From NCBI GenBank assembly GCA_963678705.1, contig OY783220.1, positions 6,779,001 through 6,843,000 on the forward strand: 64,000 nt of DNA, written 5' to 3'. Below are positions 12,311 to 25,900 of the stretch, in pieces. The notes under the pieces are model-generated. The model did no database searches. It saw nothing but the letters and a program-made list of their open reading frames with translations, and had not been told where the DNA came from. The stretch's first letter is position 1, and each line of letters starts with the position of its first letter. This DNA is from Panorpa germanica. Lineage: Eukaryota; Arthropoda; Insecta; Mecoptera; Panorpidae. Both the position numbers and the translations under genes were made by a program.

Positions 12311-14340
12311 TCTAGAATTTTAACGATAACACATGGAAAAATATTCAATTAATTTAACATTCATTGGTTATGGTTGTTTTTCAACAAAAATACAAGAATA
12401 ACAATAACAGGAAATAACATTTAAACGATATAACATCGAATTGAATTATTCCTTCCTTTATGGAACAAACTTTAATATTTATTATACTTTGAAGTGAAGT
12501 TGAAGGTGGAAGTAATATTTTTAAAAATTTCGACATGTTTTAAAACTCTACAGATACATAAATTTAAAACTTAAAATCTGTTTTAACTTTGTACGAGTAA
12601 TATAGAAACGAACAATTGAAAAAGTAACACTCTTTCCATTTCCTTGTTATAAAATATATGTATACTCACTTGCATTTGTGTGTGTATGTTTGGGTACATA
12701 GTGTAGAGATGGTAATCTGCTAAAATAGAAAATAATAGAACTCGCAAATGTTTCAACAACGGACGAAATTTTGTCGACAAAAAGTTTTTTTTGTTGTTTT
12801 TCAACAGACAAAGTTTGTATTATTTTAGTAGCAGTTTTTTATTTGATTTGGTTCTCAAAAATTATGAAAATAGTTTTATATTATTTTTTTAAATTTAGTT
12901 AAACTTTTAAATTATCTATAATTTATACAGAGTTTATCTAATACACTGTTAATTCAATGTAAAGAAATAAGATTTAATTTTATCTATTGGTGAATAGCGG
13001 ATAAACCATCTACAATATGGTATGTGTATTAAGCTCTTGTATTGTTAATTAATAGATTCATTAATTTCATTCACACTCAATTAATGCAAATGCAAGTTTT
13101 GTTGTAGTATTATTTTGTTTTGTTTTCGATTCCTATACGGCTGTGTTTTTATTTCTTCTATTATGGTCTACAGGGGCGGCTTTAGCCATTGCGAGGCCCC
13201 GAGCAGTAGATTTTTTCGAGGCCCCGGACGGCTGAACTTTGCGATGCCCAGGGGCGACAGATCTTTGCGAAGCACTTGTTCTTTGTATAATTTATGTAAA
13301 TTGTAAGTATGTAGTTTTGATGACAATTGACGCCGGATGTATTAAAAAAGAAGAAGGTTTCGGAAGTTCCTTGGTTGTACTTAATATAACACGTTTCCAA
13401 ATGTAATAAAATAACATATAATCCGAACGTAGTATAAAACACGGAAGTAACTGTGTTTTTAGGCGTCTTAATGAAACCTTCCAGCTTGTGTACTTGTCAA
13501 GTTTCACAACTCTATATTGCAATTATTTGAGCGGGGCACTCAACTAAGTTTAGATTACAAATTGAGTGCTTAGAAGCGACTTAGTTGTGACAAACCGATT
13601 TGAACGCATAGACCAAATAGATACACTAGTCAAGTTTGTTAGGATCTGATAATATCTTGCAGAACTCCAATAGAAGTCAATTAATTAACAAAGCAAGTGT
13701 TTGCTAAAATTATCTTCCGTTTAATGAAAATTAGCACAGCTTTAGGGGAATCCCAAACACCACACGTGAAAGAGTGACGATCATAATGACGTAATAACAA
13801 CCAAAATTTAGTGGCATAGAACATATAATTTTATTATTAACATGATATAACATCATACACTCGTAACAAACAAATAACTGCAATGTTTAAATACCCATAA
13901 AAATGAAAGCAATGAATGAACATGTTATAACTTGCTTGTCCGTTATTATCACCTTTTATTTAAAATGAAATTTTATTTTATTTGTAGGGTATCTATGGTA
14001 TGTCGTCATCACCCTTGTACATGTACTAAATCGTCTAGACTCAGCATTTAACTATTGTAGTATTGTAATATTGGTAGTACATTTTTATTCAAGACACTTT
14101 CCCGTCGTTAGTGGAAACTGGAAACCCGTTAAGAATCAACCACATCATAAAAATAATAATTTTAGTTTAAAAGCCAAGTCCAAGTCCATGTCGATATAAT
14201 AAAATAAAGTTAACACAATAAAACGACAAAATACGTGAACAATAACGACAATCGTTTGCGTTTTTCACCATTCGTCTATCGCATACAGTACTTTTACTTA
14301 TAAAATTAGCTGCAGATGGTGTTGGTAACCTTGGAGCAGT
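12311..14340. other. AT-rich non-coding
   Basis: Apart from the GC-rich block at 13171-13275 no feature is recognised. Open frames of 60-90 codons show no domain. Confidence 0.5.
13171..13275 (+). mobile_element. Possible end of a hAT-like element
   Basis: A GC-rich block begins CAGGGGCGGC and contains repeated gaggccccg phrases, standing out from AT-rich flanks. The start resembles hAT termini. No matching opposite end or target duplication was found. Confidence 0.3.
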
Positions 14341-14700
14341 TTAAGCCGGCTTCAGACGATGCGGCGAACGTTTGATTCAAATGTTTGCCTTCAACGTGTG
14401 AGTCAAATATTAGAAGATTTACATGGCAAGTTTCCTACTACACGGTGGAACGAATATTTGATCCGAATGATTTATTTATTTTATTAATTTGTTGATATTA
14501 TTGACACTGACACTGTTTAACAAAAACTTTCAAGTAAATAAAGAACAAGTATAAGACCTTCTTTTGTTGGACGATTCGTGCAGCAGTAACGCGGGTCAAA
14601 AAACATTCATCATGTGACCATGATACGTTCAACCATCAAGCCACCAACGTTGGAAGGTGGGGAAGGCGGAATATTGTTCTGGTAGAGATAACAAGCCTTA
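14341..14700 (+). repeat. Dispersed repeat B, copy 1
   Basis: It starts at a GC-rich phrase gccggcttcagacgatgcgg and shares several blocks with 56.45-56.79 kb: ctacacggtggaacgaat, gatttatttattttattaat, gacactgacactgtttaac and ccaacgttggaa. The inward-looking gaacgtttg/caacgttgg phrases suggest a palindromic MITE, but paired ends are not clear. Confidence 0.6.
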
Positions 14701-17700
14701 AGTTAATCATTATACCAACTTAGCTGAAGCATTCTTACTAAATGTTGCCCTCTTAAACTTGTTATCCTTAATCTAGTTGTATTTGAAATACGTATAAATC
14801 GGTTTCACTTGGTAAGAAGTTGTTTTTAAATTACAGCAGTTTCTTTCCAATAAAATACTCTTGAAAATAATTACCAATAATAATACCAATAATTAGAAAA
14901 TAATAATACAATGTTTGAAACCACTGAATTTACATGTACAATAGATGCAGCAGCATCTAATCAGAAACACAAGTCACGCTTGAACTCAGTCAGCCATTAT
15001 TATGATATAACACAACGTTTTTTATTATTTTAACAATACGAACATGGAATTAGCTTGCAACTTACACTGCAAGACTATTGTTTATCTGCATGGGTAATAC
15101 ATTAAAAAATCAGGCGTTTGAAGTAAAACAATTTAAAATAACATTTATTGCAGTATTTCATTGCATTCATTTTTCCGGTTTCCTATTTTTGTTGATTGGA
15201 TTTTAGATATGAAGTATAATGGCACATACATGAAAGTGGAAGGGGCTAGGGGGATTCTACAACCTCAAAATTCCACAATTCCAACCCCTTCAAATATATT
15301 CCAGTTGGTAAACATCAAACACAAAGTGTTACAAAAGTTTCATTGATTTTCTTTACACAAACTGAGGTCGTTTTTCTTTATTTTTATTATTTTTAATATA
15401 ATAATACAAGTTTTCTGGTAAATAAATAGTAAGATTTCTCTTCTCTTAACTCTATCATGTGGAAAGTTACATTCTATCGTCAAACAATCCCAAAATAAAT
15501 TGGTATTTTGACCCAGTTTAGTTCCGTTTTCCGTCTTTGTGTATACATATCTACTTTTCCTTTAGTGATGAGGAAAATCTATTGGTTTATATGAATACAC
15601 TAATACTCGTACAGTTGGAAATCACTAGGTCAAGTGAAAATTATTTACAGATTGCTGACTAACTACTCGTCTGTGAATAATTTGTTTTATGGAGCACCAG
15701 GGCCAACGCTCTGGGGGCCGGGAATACGTTCTTCTATTTTATTTAAAGTGAACTGATCCTTTCGCAAATTTATAGAAATTCATTTACTATAAAGTCAAAA
15801 TATATTTTACTGAATTGAAAATTGTGATAGATTCATTTTAAGTTTTAGTTCTAATATTATGTTTTACTCTTAGAACACATTTTGCGTTTCTTACAGTTTT
15901 ATTGATCCTTTTTTTCATTATAATTTGTCGTGGTTCTTAGGATAGGAATAGATTCATAGGTCAATTTCTACATAATTATCCTTACACTACAATAATATGT
16001 TAAACCTTAAATCCCGTCACGCTCCATATCCTGTCAATAACCTAAACATAGGGTTTATGAGCAAAGCTTGAATATTTGTTGGCAAAGCCAAACCCTTTTC
16101 TACAATAGTCCTGTATAGACTATTCCTACATCCTTCTGTAATTCTGCATTCCAAGAATTTACGCCTTGCGTGGCTACTCCCCCTCCACACTTACACTAAT
16201 CTTTCTGCATTATGTGATCTCAAGTCAACAGGCGTTTATTATCATTATTACCATCAAGTATTTAATTAATTATTAAACAGAAATTTAAAAGAAATATATT
16301 TTCTAATTGAAATAGGTATTTTAGTATTTATATTACACGAATATATTTGATATTAGAAAGAATGTAACTTGAAAAAAAAAATAGAACTCCTAGCACCTAA
16401 ACGAAAACAAAAAACGGTAAATAAAAAAATATATTTTAGAAAATCTTGAGTAGAAATCTTAAGGGTTTCTTCTACTTATGGGCCCCATTATAATTTATTC
16501 CGGTTCTGTCTGTTTACTTATATATTTAAAACTTTAATATAATTTTACCTAAAAAATAAAAATAAATTCTCAGTCAGAAAGAACAAATCGTCACTTTTCT
16601 GAACATCTTCTTACAGCGTCTTACACAGAATGTTTTTTTTATATTTTCAGTTTTATTACGCCACTCAGTCAAGTGTGCAGTAATCTGTAATCTTTAATGT
16701 TTCCTCATTTCACTCTCTTATTTCCATCACATTTCCCACCTTCCTCCTTCCCCACTCAACCCACTCTTAGTTATACTCGTATATATTTTTTCTCTTTAGA
16801 TAATGTAATCGCTGCAAACTTTTTACCCCTTAAACTTTTGTGATATGGCTTTACTGCTATAACTCAAAAACACTTTTGTTTTTCTCTTTCTTAGTTCCAT
16901 ATACTCGTAGTTTTCTAAGATAAATCGTCAACAAGTCGAAGATTTTTCTAACTTTCTGTTATCATAAATGGTATGTGAGTTATTTGATTTACGGACTTAC
17001 TCGTTGCTAATACCAACGACATGAAGGAGCGTGGAATTAGTTTACGACGTGCCTTAAGATTTATCATAACTCTACGAATAGTTTCATGCAATTACATTAC
17101 TCAAAAGATGAGGGTATAATGGCTTAACCACTTAAGTTAATTAATCATTTGCATTTTTTAATAAATTCTATATTTAACTCTATATTTCGCATAGAGCTGA
17201 AAGTTGGTACAGACCTTAAGTACACTATTACAAATAAAATACTAAAAGTCCTCTTCTTTCCAAACTTTTTTTCTAAGAATCACCATTCCTGAGATATTGC
17301 GATTCTAAAAGTTGAAGAAATCGGATTTTATATAATATGCGCACATTTCCACACCACCTGTGAGGTAGTGTTTCGTTTGTTTCTGAATCTAATTTGTGGT
17401 AATGTCAATAGTATATGATAAAAATGTATTATACCTGAATCAAGATAACACTATTGTGGTGTTATCCCAGAGATCCTTGAGCGAATGAAATTAAAATGAT
17501 TTCATAATTGTTGTATTATGCGAATATCTTAACATCTGTTAAGTTTATTGGTGCTTTACATAAAATATTGTAACTTTTACTTTAAAGAGTCAATTCAAAT
17601 CACATTGCATAACTGTGTAATTTCGGAACACTTTGAAATATCCATATTTTCTTTAATAATGTGTATATTCTCACAATCGTATAATTTATATTTACAAGTT

Positions 17701-17811
17701 ACACAAACTAATATTTTTACTCATATTAAACATTTGATGGCGTGTATACTAAGCGGTGCAGTGTACACATTATTGTTTTCTGTGAATTAGAAGAACAAAT
17801 ATTAGATATAG

Positions 17812-17814
<3 letters not shown>

Positions 17815-17871
<57 letters not shown>
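17815..17871. repeat. (AT)n microsatellite, 57 bp
   Basis: Uninterrupted alternation of A and T, 28 units plus one base. Confidence 0.98.
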
Positions 17872-17875
<4 letters not shown>

Positions 17876-18283
17876 CACGACATCATAAATACTGCTAAAA
17901 TATCGGTGATATAACTCACCATTGGAAATAATTAAGTAATCAATTCTTTATGCAAAACTTTTATAAAATATTGTATTTCCTAGAAATTAAGTTTTCCGTC
18001 GTAGCATTTAATTATAAACTATTCTTTGTTGTTTATGGTTCAGAAACTAATTTCCCGTACTTCTAGACAAGATAACTCAAATTTGAAATATCAAAAATAA
18101 CACATGCTCAAAATTACAGCAAATTTGAAACAGTCAGTTCGTATTGATACACTCCTTTGCTCATACATCTACTTAAGGTAACATATTATTATTTAATTAC
18201 TTCAGTCACAGTAATTACGTTATATAAAACTCTTGAAAACAATATAATGTGATTTTCTATTAAACTGTATTCGTCACTTACGA

Positions 18284-18294
18284 CCCCCCCCCCC
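18284..18294. repeat. C11 homopolymer
   Basis: Eleven consecutive C. Confidence 0.95.
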
Positions 18295-19109
18295 TTCCGT
18301 TATACATTGCTGTTGCTGTAATTAGTAATATATCAAACATGATTGACTTCTCTTTGCTGGTTTTCTCCGCACGCAAAATGTTTACCATACTCAAATCTAT
18401 AACACAATATTACCAACCTCTCATACGTATAATAAGTCGCAAATCTAATTACAAACATAATTTATTAGCCCATGAGAGTTCACACACAAATACACACACA
18501 AAATACAAGCGTAATATTTATATAATACAAATACATTAATTACATAATATTAAATCGTGACAACTTTTGTCAACACGCTACGTTTTAATACAAAAAAGAG
18601 TAGGTACATTCAAATTAACAAGAAAAAGGAATAAAACCCACTTCATTCATTAAAATAATTAAATGACAAAACAATAAAAATAAACATAAAAGCTGAAAAG
18701 CTACATAAATATAAAAAAAAACAACTTAAAAAACAAACTCTCGCTGGGGAGTGGTCGCGCCGGTCTGCTCTGCTGCTGTAGCGTAACGACTACTTGTAGT
18801 ATGCAAACAGATGAGATTTATTCACTTCATTTATAAATTAAAATTTCATTAATAAATATAAAATGTTTAAAACTACTAATGAATTATAATGCTTGGGTAA
18901 TAGACTTTTATTTGCGATACATCGCACTACCCGCCGATCACTTATTATCACTCACTAATTTATCAACTTAGAAAAAAGGTATTAAAACACAAACGTAATT
19001 AAAGGGCTGTTCGGAAAATTACGTCACACAGCTGATTTATTTGAAATTTGGGAAGATTATTTATCATTCTTCTCTCTAAACACAGTTACATATATTTAAG
19101 GTTTCTTAA

Positions 19110-19912
19110 ACATAAGAAAGTTTTATTAGGAATTGTAAATTTTTAATCAAACTCATGTGTTGCTTTGAAATCATTGACTTTTATTTTAATAATTTACATT
19201 CACGTTATAATAATTAAACTGTTTAACTTAAATCATACTATCTTAACTGAAATCAAAGAAACGACATTTAGGCCCTCCGCACATGAGTCGACTGATTGCA
19301 AACTAGCCGAGGAAAGAAGTTTCCAACAAAAACGAAAAACGAGCCATGTCGAGCCGTATTTCGTGACTGTATAGAACTTTTAACAATAGCATAATAGGGA
19401 ATTTTATTGTGTCGTATTTGTATGTATGTATGTATTTAAATACTTTTTAATAGTATTTGTGCACATCTCTGCTCATGATGTCACCATCAAAAGCATGCAA
19501 CCAAGCATGCCCTGCGACATAGAAACACAGTCGCCCAAAACGTGCTCAAAACCAGTTTAAAATCAGTTTCCTTTTATTCGTGCCGTGTGTTCTCTTACTA
19601 GTATACACGTGCGTTCTTTCACTAACAACACAATTGCATTCTCATTCGCTTAGGGCAGATTCGGGGCTAAGGTTTGCAATGAGTCGACTCGTGTGGGGAC
19701 GGCCTTAAAGTTTATTATTTAATTTGTCCATTCCTTTTTATCTAATTTTATTATAACATACTAACTAATCGTGAGTTCTGTCAAATATCAACCATGTGTT
19801 GGCCATTATTCCTACAACGTCATCTATGGCGTTCATGAGTATATGTTTTCACTGAATGGTCAATGTTTTACCGGCAGACGAGCTTTGTACCAACTAAAGA
19901 AACATAATTTCT
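19110..19912 (+). repeat. Dispersed repeat A, copy 1 (split by the MITE at 19271-19704)
   Basis: The left half (19110-19270) carries ttttattaggaattgtaaat and catgtgttgctttgaaatca. The right half (19705-19912) carries catctatggcgttcatgag and gagctttgtaccaactaaag. The halves correspond to a single continuous unit in copy 3. No terminal inverted repeats, poly(A) or coding sequence are visible, so its class is unknown. Confidence 0.75.
19271..19704. mobile_element. PIF/Harbinger-type MITE, 434 bp
   Basis: Terminal inverted repeats of 33 bp match at 29 positions. They begin GGCCCTCCGCAC on the left and GGCCGTCCCCAC on the right (reversed), and both contain GAGTCGACT and ATTGCAAAC. TTA flanks the element on both sides (19268-19270, 19705-19707), the usual 3-bp TWA target duplication of this superfamily. 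It lies inside a copy of another repeat whose uninterrupted relatives at 23.2 kb and 52.24 kb read straight through (tttaaa-tttatta). It has no transposase. Confidence 0.85.
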
Positions 19913-20783
19913 TTACATTAATCTAAATAAAAAATCTTTTATTTTATATTTATTTTAAAAACATGTAACTATGCTAAGCGAATACTTTATAGTCTATATA
20001 GCTTCATGAGTAATCAGCACCTATACTAAATATAAATTTAACTGTCACTTTTACGTAAGATGCGATAATTATTTATGTAAAATACATCAGATATAAATTT
20101 CTATGTAAAATCGAAGTATAATCGTATATTATACACCTACATTGATGAATATGGTAACCGTGTTTCATCTACACATTCTCTCCCTCCTCTCCCATTTAAT
20201 AACACTGTAGCAACAGTTTTAATTATGCATAATTAAGTGTACCTACATATTTTTTGTATGTACTTTAAATATAGTTTTAATTTTTTTCATTTTTAACATG
20301 CTGATAAGTAATCCGGCAGTTTGGACAGCAGCAAGCTAGTTGCTAGAGTCAGCCACACCGCGGCGCGGCGGTCACGCGAACTATACATACGTAAGCAAGT
20401 TGAGTGAATATTCATTATTTTAACGTAATACAAGCACATTTCATTACTTGCTGACAGTATGTTCACATTAAATTTGTTTAATTAGTACTGATAGATTACA
20501 GAAATAATTAATACAGAAAAACTGTGCGCAACTGAAATGTCAAACTAAGAAGCTTAAAAATGTTAGTTGTTAAAATAGAATTTGTCCTATTTGCTGCAAT
20601 TATTAAAACAATTTGTGATTCCAACTTAACAATACGTCATTTAAAATCTTTTGTTTTTAGTTTATTTACTTCTAAACACATTTTCACACCATATTGTAAA
20701 ACTAATTACTAAATAGTAAATAATTAGGATTTTATAATAAGATTTTAACCTTGTCATATCTATTGTCTCAACGACAAAATATA
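19913..20783. other. AT-rich non-coding
   Basis: Nothing recognised except a GC-rich islet at 20355-20385 (accgcggcgcggcgg). Confidence 0.5.
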
Positions 20784-21031
20784 TATAAGACAATATCTCC
20801 AGTTTTATTAGGTATTGTAAATTTTCTATTATTTAAATTGTCAATTCCTTTTTATCTAATTTTATTATAACCTAACAATATACACTAACTAACTAACTGT
20901 GATTTTTGTCGACTCCAAATATCAACTCTGTGTTGGCCGTTAGTCCTACAGCGTCATCTATGGCGTTCATGAGTATATGTCTTCTTTGAACGGTCGGACG
21001 AGCTTTGTACAAACTAAAGAAATATAATTTC
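20784..21031 (+). repeat. Dispersed repeat A, copy 2 (internally shortened)
   Basis: It starts tataagacaatatctccag and ends gagctttgtacaaactaaag. It lacks the middle of copy 3: the block with catgtgctgcttctgaaat and the aaagaaacgacc region is missing. Same orientation as copies 1 and 3. Confidence 0.7.
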
Positions 21032-21340
21032 TATGTTTATATTCCAACAAATTTTTGTAAAATTTGTAGTTCGGTGATTTATTGTACCATAGTAATTATT
21101 CCACAAATTGGTGCCTGGAAAAACACTTTCTTCTTAAATTCAATTTATTTTCTACATGTGTGCAACAAACTCATGGTTACGTTCTTTTTAGTTCGGTATC
21201 TTTAGCATTCTACCTGTTCCATGCGTTCTAAAAAGTATGATTTGTGAAACTCCTCAAGTCGTCGGTATGATTTGATGAAACAAAAAATTGTCACAAATTC
21301 ATAACGTAATTTAACAAATTTTGCATTTGTTGTACATATA

Positions 21341-21640
21341 TTTATTATTATTTATTATTTATTGTTAATTGTGTGTGCCTTTCGGCTTTACAATCTACCG
21401 TATTCTATTTCTTATTACATTTCATTCTTATCTTAACAATTCAGCCTTAAAACTAAACTTACTAATTTTATTTAAAACTAATTATTTTTCTAAAACTAAA
21501 CTTAATTTATTTATTAAAACTAAAAAAATTATTTTAGACTTTTAGTACTTCCAAAAAGTGCTTTCTGCTTCTTCTTCTCTTGACCCTCTCTCTCTTCATG
21601 TTCCCCATGCAAACTAGATAACGAGCTGGACCAGATAACT
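21341..21640 (-). mobile_element. LINE 3' end with TAA-type tail
   Basis: On the minus strand, tgtaaagccgaaaggcacac is followed by an (aat/aaat)n tail at 21341-21366. The same phrase occurs at 29.77-29.80 kb. Tails of this kind are known from I-group LINEs. The stretch further in is rich in repeated aaaactaaactt. Confidence 0.6.
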
Positions 21641-23044
21641 GGATTTTATATATGGACGACGGTCACTTCGCAGACATACATATATTTATTAATTAAACCA
21701 CATTTTTTTGGCTGGCTCGCGTAAGACTTTCAGTACCTCAATTTGTCCGTACACCCATAGCAGGTATTAAGACATTCCTTTTGACCATCTTAGGTTTAAA
21801 AAAGGTATACAGACTTTGAATTACACAGGATCATGATTTCGTTTAGGACCAAGGGAGGGTCATATAATAATGTTTAGGACGAGACGAGATTTACTTTACT
21901 GTATTTAGTATGAAAAGAGGAGGAAAGATCCCTTTTAGGATTAGGATAGGTTTAAAATTTCGACTCGGGTATTCTCCAAAAAGTTTGGGGGTCTCTGAGC
22001 TAAAGAGTTATTATTATAGTAATTGCTTGAATGAATGATGAAAGTTTTACAAAGTCAAGATGTTAACCGTAACAGTAGAAGCAGCAATAGTACCAGTAGC
22101 AGAAAATGAAATTGAATTTGGCGGGGCAGGAAAGCCCAGCCCCTTGTTACCCTTGTTACCCCTCGTAACCCAGTCATGAGTCGTAACCTATAAGTTTTCA
22201 TTAACTCATTTAAATGTATTAATCATATCTGCTAGACTCTGTGGACCCATTTTGATCTCTGGTGGATTCTAGAGACCGTACAACTTTATTGCTTTTAATA
22301 TCTTACGTAACATGAAGCAGCGTCGACGTCGGCGTCGTCGTCGGTTGGCGTCGGAGTTCAGCGACCGGTTCTAATATAAATATTGTCATAATTTAGCATA
22401 TCTGGCAAATATCTTAGCATGAAAATTCAAGTATTCCATGGGTATGCAGTAACCAGTTAGCAAAAAGGGGGGCTTAATTAATCTGGAATCTGCAAATCCA
22501 ACCCTCACATTTAGAAGGGTAGTAGTCAGAGTCAGAGAGGATCTTAAGCCACCCCATTTGGGACTGCTTCTTCGTCTTACTTGAGCTTAAAGAGGGTTGC
22601 GTTTGGTTGTGTCTTGAAAGTCATACTTCATAATACGGACATACATAGGCGTACGAAGAAAATTTGCAAAATTTACGAGAGAAATATTTTTAATATTATT
22701 ATTAACTATTAATGTCATTGTCATAAAGTATGTCAGTCATGTTGTCGTCTAGTAAATATTATCTATCTGGTGAAATTTTTCATTTTGTTGATTTTCGAAA
22801 TTTGGAGTTTCTATCGCTATGTTGATAAGGTAAATTCTCTTCAGCGTTAATGTAATAAATCTAATGTAAGATTACATAACAATATTTATACGTTTTCTGA
22901 ACAAATAATTTAATAATTTTTAAATAACTCAAGTAAAAAATTGTTTTTCCAAGCTGATTCCAAGATTCATTTCGTACCTTTAACATATAAATTGTAACAC
23001 TGAGTGTCCGATTCAACTTGCTATCATACTACAAGCTATATACA
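21641..23044. other. Mixed-composition non-coding
   Basis: Slightly richer in G than elsewhere and carries the cgtcg stretch at 22320. No gene recognised. Confidence 0.45.
22320..22362. repeat. Imperfect (CGTCGN)n stretch
   Basis: GC-rich run of cgtcg/gcgtcg units in AT-rich surroundings. Confidence 0.7.
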
Positions 23045-23432
23045 TATAAGACAATATCTCCAGTTTTATTGGGAATTGTAAATTTTAAACAAACTCATGT
23101 GCTGCTTCTGAAATTTAAAGTTTATTTTGATAATTTACATAATTATTTTAATAATTACATTTTTTAACTTAAAACGTACTATTATACCTGTAATTTAAAG
23201 AAACGACCTTTAAAATTTATTATTTACCATAAATTGTCAATTCCTTTTTATCTAATTTAATTATAGCCTAACAATATGCACTAACTAACTATGAGTTATG
23301 TCCTAGTATCAACTGTGTTGACCGTTATTCCTACAAAGTCATCTATGGCGTTCATGAGTATATGTTTTCACTGAACGATGACTGTTTTACTGACAGACGA
23401 GCTTTGTACCAACTAAAGAAAAATAATTTCAT
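23045..23432 (+). repeat. Dispersed repeat A, copy 3 (longest uninterrupted)
   Basis: It runs from tataagacaatatctccag to gagctttgtaccaactaaag in about 390 bp. It serves as the reference for the unit: it shows the MITE target site empty and supplies the middle that copy 2 lacks. Confidence 0.75.
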
Positions 23433-25729
23433 TACATATATATTTAGTATGTAATATTTCTACCTGGATAAATTTAAGAAAAAAGTAATTTCTATCCTAA
23501 AATTAGAAAATCTTGATTTAATTCTATTTAATTTCTTTGTATTTAATCCTATTTAAATGCAGTTCGCATGAGACTAGAAAAGAAAGAGCCGCGCCTTTTC
23601 ACGTAGTGACATATTACATTCAATGAAGTTTATGTTTTTCTTAGATAGTAATTTGTCCACTTAATACATTCTATTCTATCCAGTACTAGTTTGTGGCAAG
23701 GGGTTACCAAATGTTTCCTTTGTCCCCATCTGTACGAACTTCCCTGGTTATTGCTATACACCATAAAGAAAAAGATAGAAGATATTATAGAGAGAGATAA
23801 AGAATATAGCAAATTTACATTGGCTTCCTTTATGGGTATGAAATGAAAGAGACTTGTTACGTCGTGCATATTTATAGGGGTGAGAAGAGAACTAAAAAAT
23901 TATTAATATTGGAAATGATACGCTTTTAGAAATATATTAAAGTTATGAAGTTTACCCGTTTCTTATAAAACCCTTAAAGGGTGGGAGTTCAAAACCCTTA
24001 AAAAACAAATAAATAATTATGTAATTGTTTGCTTGATTAATTGCATAAGATATGAACCCACGTCTCTGCGTCTCTGAGTTTAAATACAGATTTGTTAAAG
24101 AACTTAAGACGATACATTAGAAGATTAGTTAGAGCGGTAATTAGTTAGCGGCGTTTCTCTACCCGCCCCCCTCGCACTCCTTGTGATTTATTCGTTGCGT
24201 AACGCTTGCGTCAGTCACAACCAAGCTGCGTTCTTAACGAATTATTTTATCTATGTTAAATTATGTCTTTGTTGTAGTATTTTTATTTTTTTTCGAGAGG
24301 CTAATAATATTCTTGCCGCGGAAAAAAGTAATATTTTCGCGTTGGTTTAAGCTCTCATCATTAGCAATATAGAATAAAAGTAGAGCAAAAAACAATAGCG
24401 GTTTATTCTTTAATTTTACTTCTCATCCTGAAACGACCGGTCCGGCCCTGACAATTTAGATAACACACAAGTGATCGTAAATGAATGGACTGTGAATGCG
24501 CAATCCTATTAACACTAAGCTTTTCCTGCTGCCCTATCGAGTGGTATTATTAATTAATAATTCTATGAAATAATTAGTCCTCCAGTCTGACAAGCTGAAG
24601 AGCTCAGGGCGATTTGTTTGTACAATTCACAATTTACACCCACTTCAGTTCAAGTATGGTAATTGACTCACTACCGCTTTGCCTCCCTCTTTTTATAAGC
24701 AAGTACAAAGAACAAGGTGAATTGAGCTGCTGCTAACACTCTCAAAAAGTCTTAAGGGGTTATACCACTCAAACATTTAAAAAAAAACTTTGTTTTCTTA
24801 ATTGTCATTCTCAGCTACTGCTTCAGTCTCAATTTTATTTTTCATTGAATGAATAGTATTGTTTCCTGCATATGTTTTAATTTTAATTTTAGTTTTATGT
24901 TTCAATTTTATAACCTATCATACTTCCCTATCAAGATCGACTTTAAAACCTCATTCCCATTCACTGTTTTCATTTAATATTTTAATCTGGATTTCAGGTT
25001 TTCGTTTAATCATTCATATTTGTGTCTTAATTTAAGTTTAGTTAATTTAGTTGGTGCGTATGCATCGTTAGTAATATAAATTTTGACAGTTCGACAAAAT
25101 TCTATATGAAATAATTAAAATTGCAATTTTTAATAACAATTCTTTATTTTTGACAAACTGACATTAAACTTCTTTTAAAAGTAAATCCTACTGCATTTTG
25201 ACAGATTGTCAAATTTTGGAGGTTATAATATAATATAGTTTTTCTTAATTTAATATTAGTATTTTTAAACAATTTAAATTAAATAAAAATACAAAATAAA
25301 ATTAAAGCAGTGAGTGGGAATGATACTTTATTGTATATACTTAATTTAAAAAAAAATTCTTAGCTGAATATATCGATATCATAATCCACTTGTATTAGAA
25401 CATATTTTTGACAATAAATTTTAATATTTATTTGACCGCTGGCGTTGACTTGAATTATTTAAACAAATATGTGAAATTAAAACGATCTGAAAAATGTTAT
25501 GTGTTTGTTTGTTAACATAAAAAATAAATTAAATTTATAACAATAAAATTATTCCGTGTAATATTTCATAGGGCAATAAAATATAAACATAAATAATGTT
25601 TAATAGGTCTAGTTAATTTGATGGTAGTCAATTTATAAATATTTATGTAATAAAAATACCGGGTGTTTACGAGCGTTGTGTCATTGTCAAAAATCTAAAT
25701 CTAATCAAATGTAATTATTTATAGATGAT
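23433..25729. other. AT-rich non-coding
   Basis: A GC-richer block at 24140-24240 and a possible element end at 24428-24450 stand out. The 79-codon minus frame at 23869-23630 has no domain. Confidence 0.45.
24428..24450 (-). mobile_element. Possible single end of a hAT-like element
   Basis: The reverse complement begins CAGGGCCGGACCGG, a GC-rich terminus like those of hAT elements. GC-rich sequence also lies at 24140-24240, but I could not find a paired end. Confidence 0.25.
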
Positions 25730-25900
25730 ACCTTTTTTTTATAAACTATTTCACTAAAAACAATATACGCATTTATAAACATTTGTAATACATAATTTAT
25801 AATTTATACATACAAGTATGAGTATTTAAAGTACAGATATTAAATTAGATTTATTGATAAAGTCATATTCATAATCTTAATCAGGTCATAATCTTCAGGA
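25730..25900 (-). mobile_element. CDQC-family LINE 3' end
   Basis: Read on the minus strand it carries the shared gactttatcaataaatct and acaaatgtttataaatgc blocks. It ends in an A-run, seen as tttttttt at 25733-25740. No coding part remains. Confidence 0.6.

Larger units (their letters stand above)
14701..19109. other. AT-rich non-coding
   Basis: Contains the (AT)n at 17815 and the C-run at 18284. 15690-15725 (accagggccaacgctctggg) and 18735-18785 are GC-rich islets of unknown origin. 16010-16220 is moderately GC-rich with no readable protein. Confidence 0.5.

Noticed and set aside
24050..24090. atgaacccacgtctctg resembling a reversed tRNA T-arm region
   Set aside because: No tRNA fold or tRNA-derived SINE structure could be completed on the minus strand.
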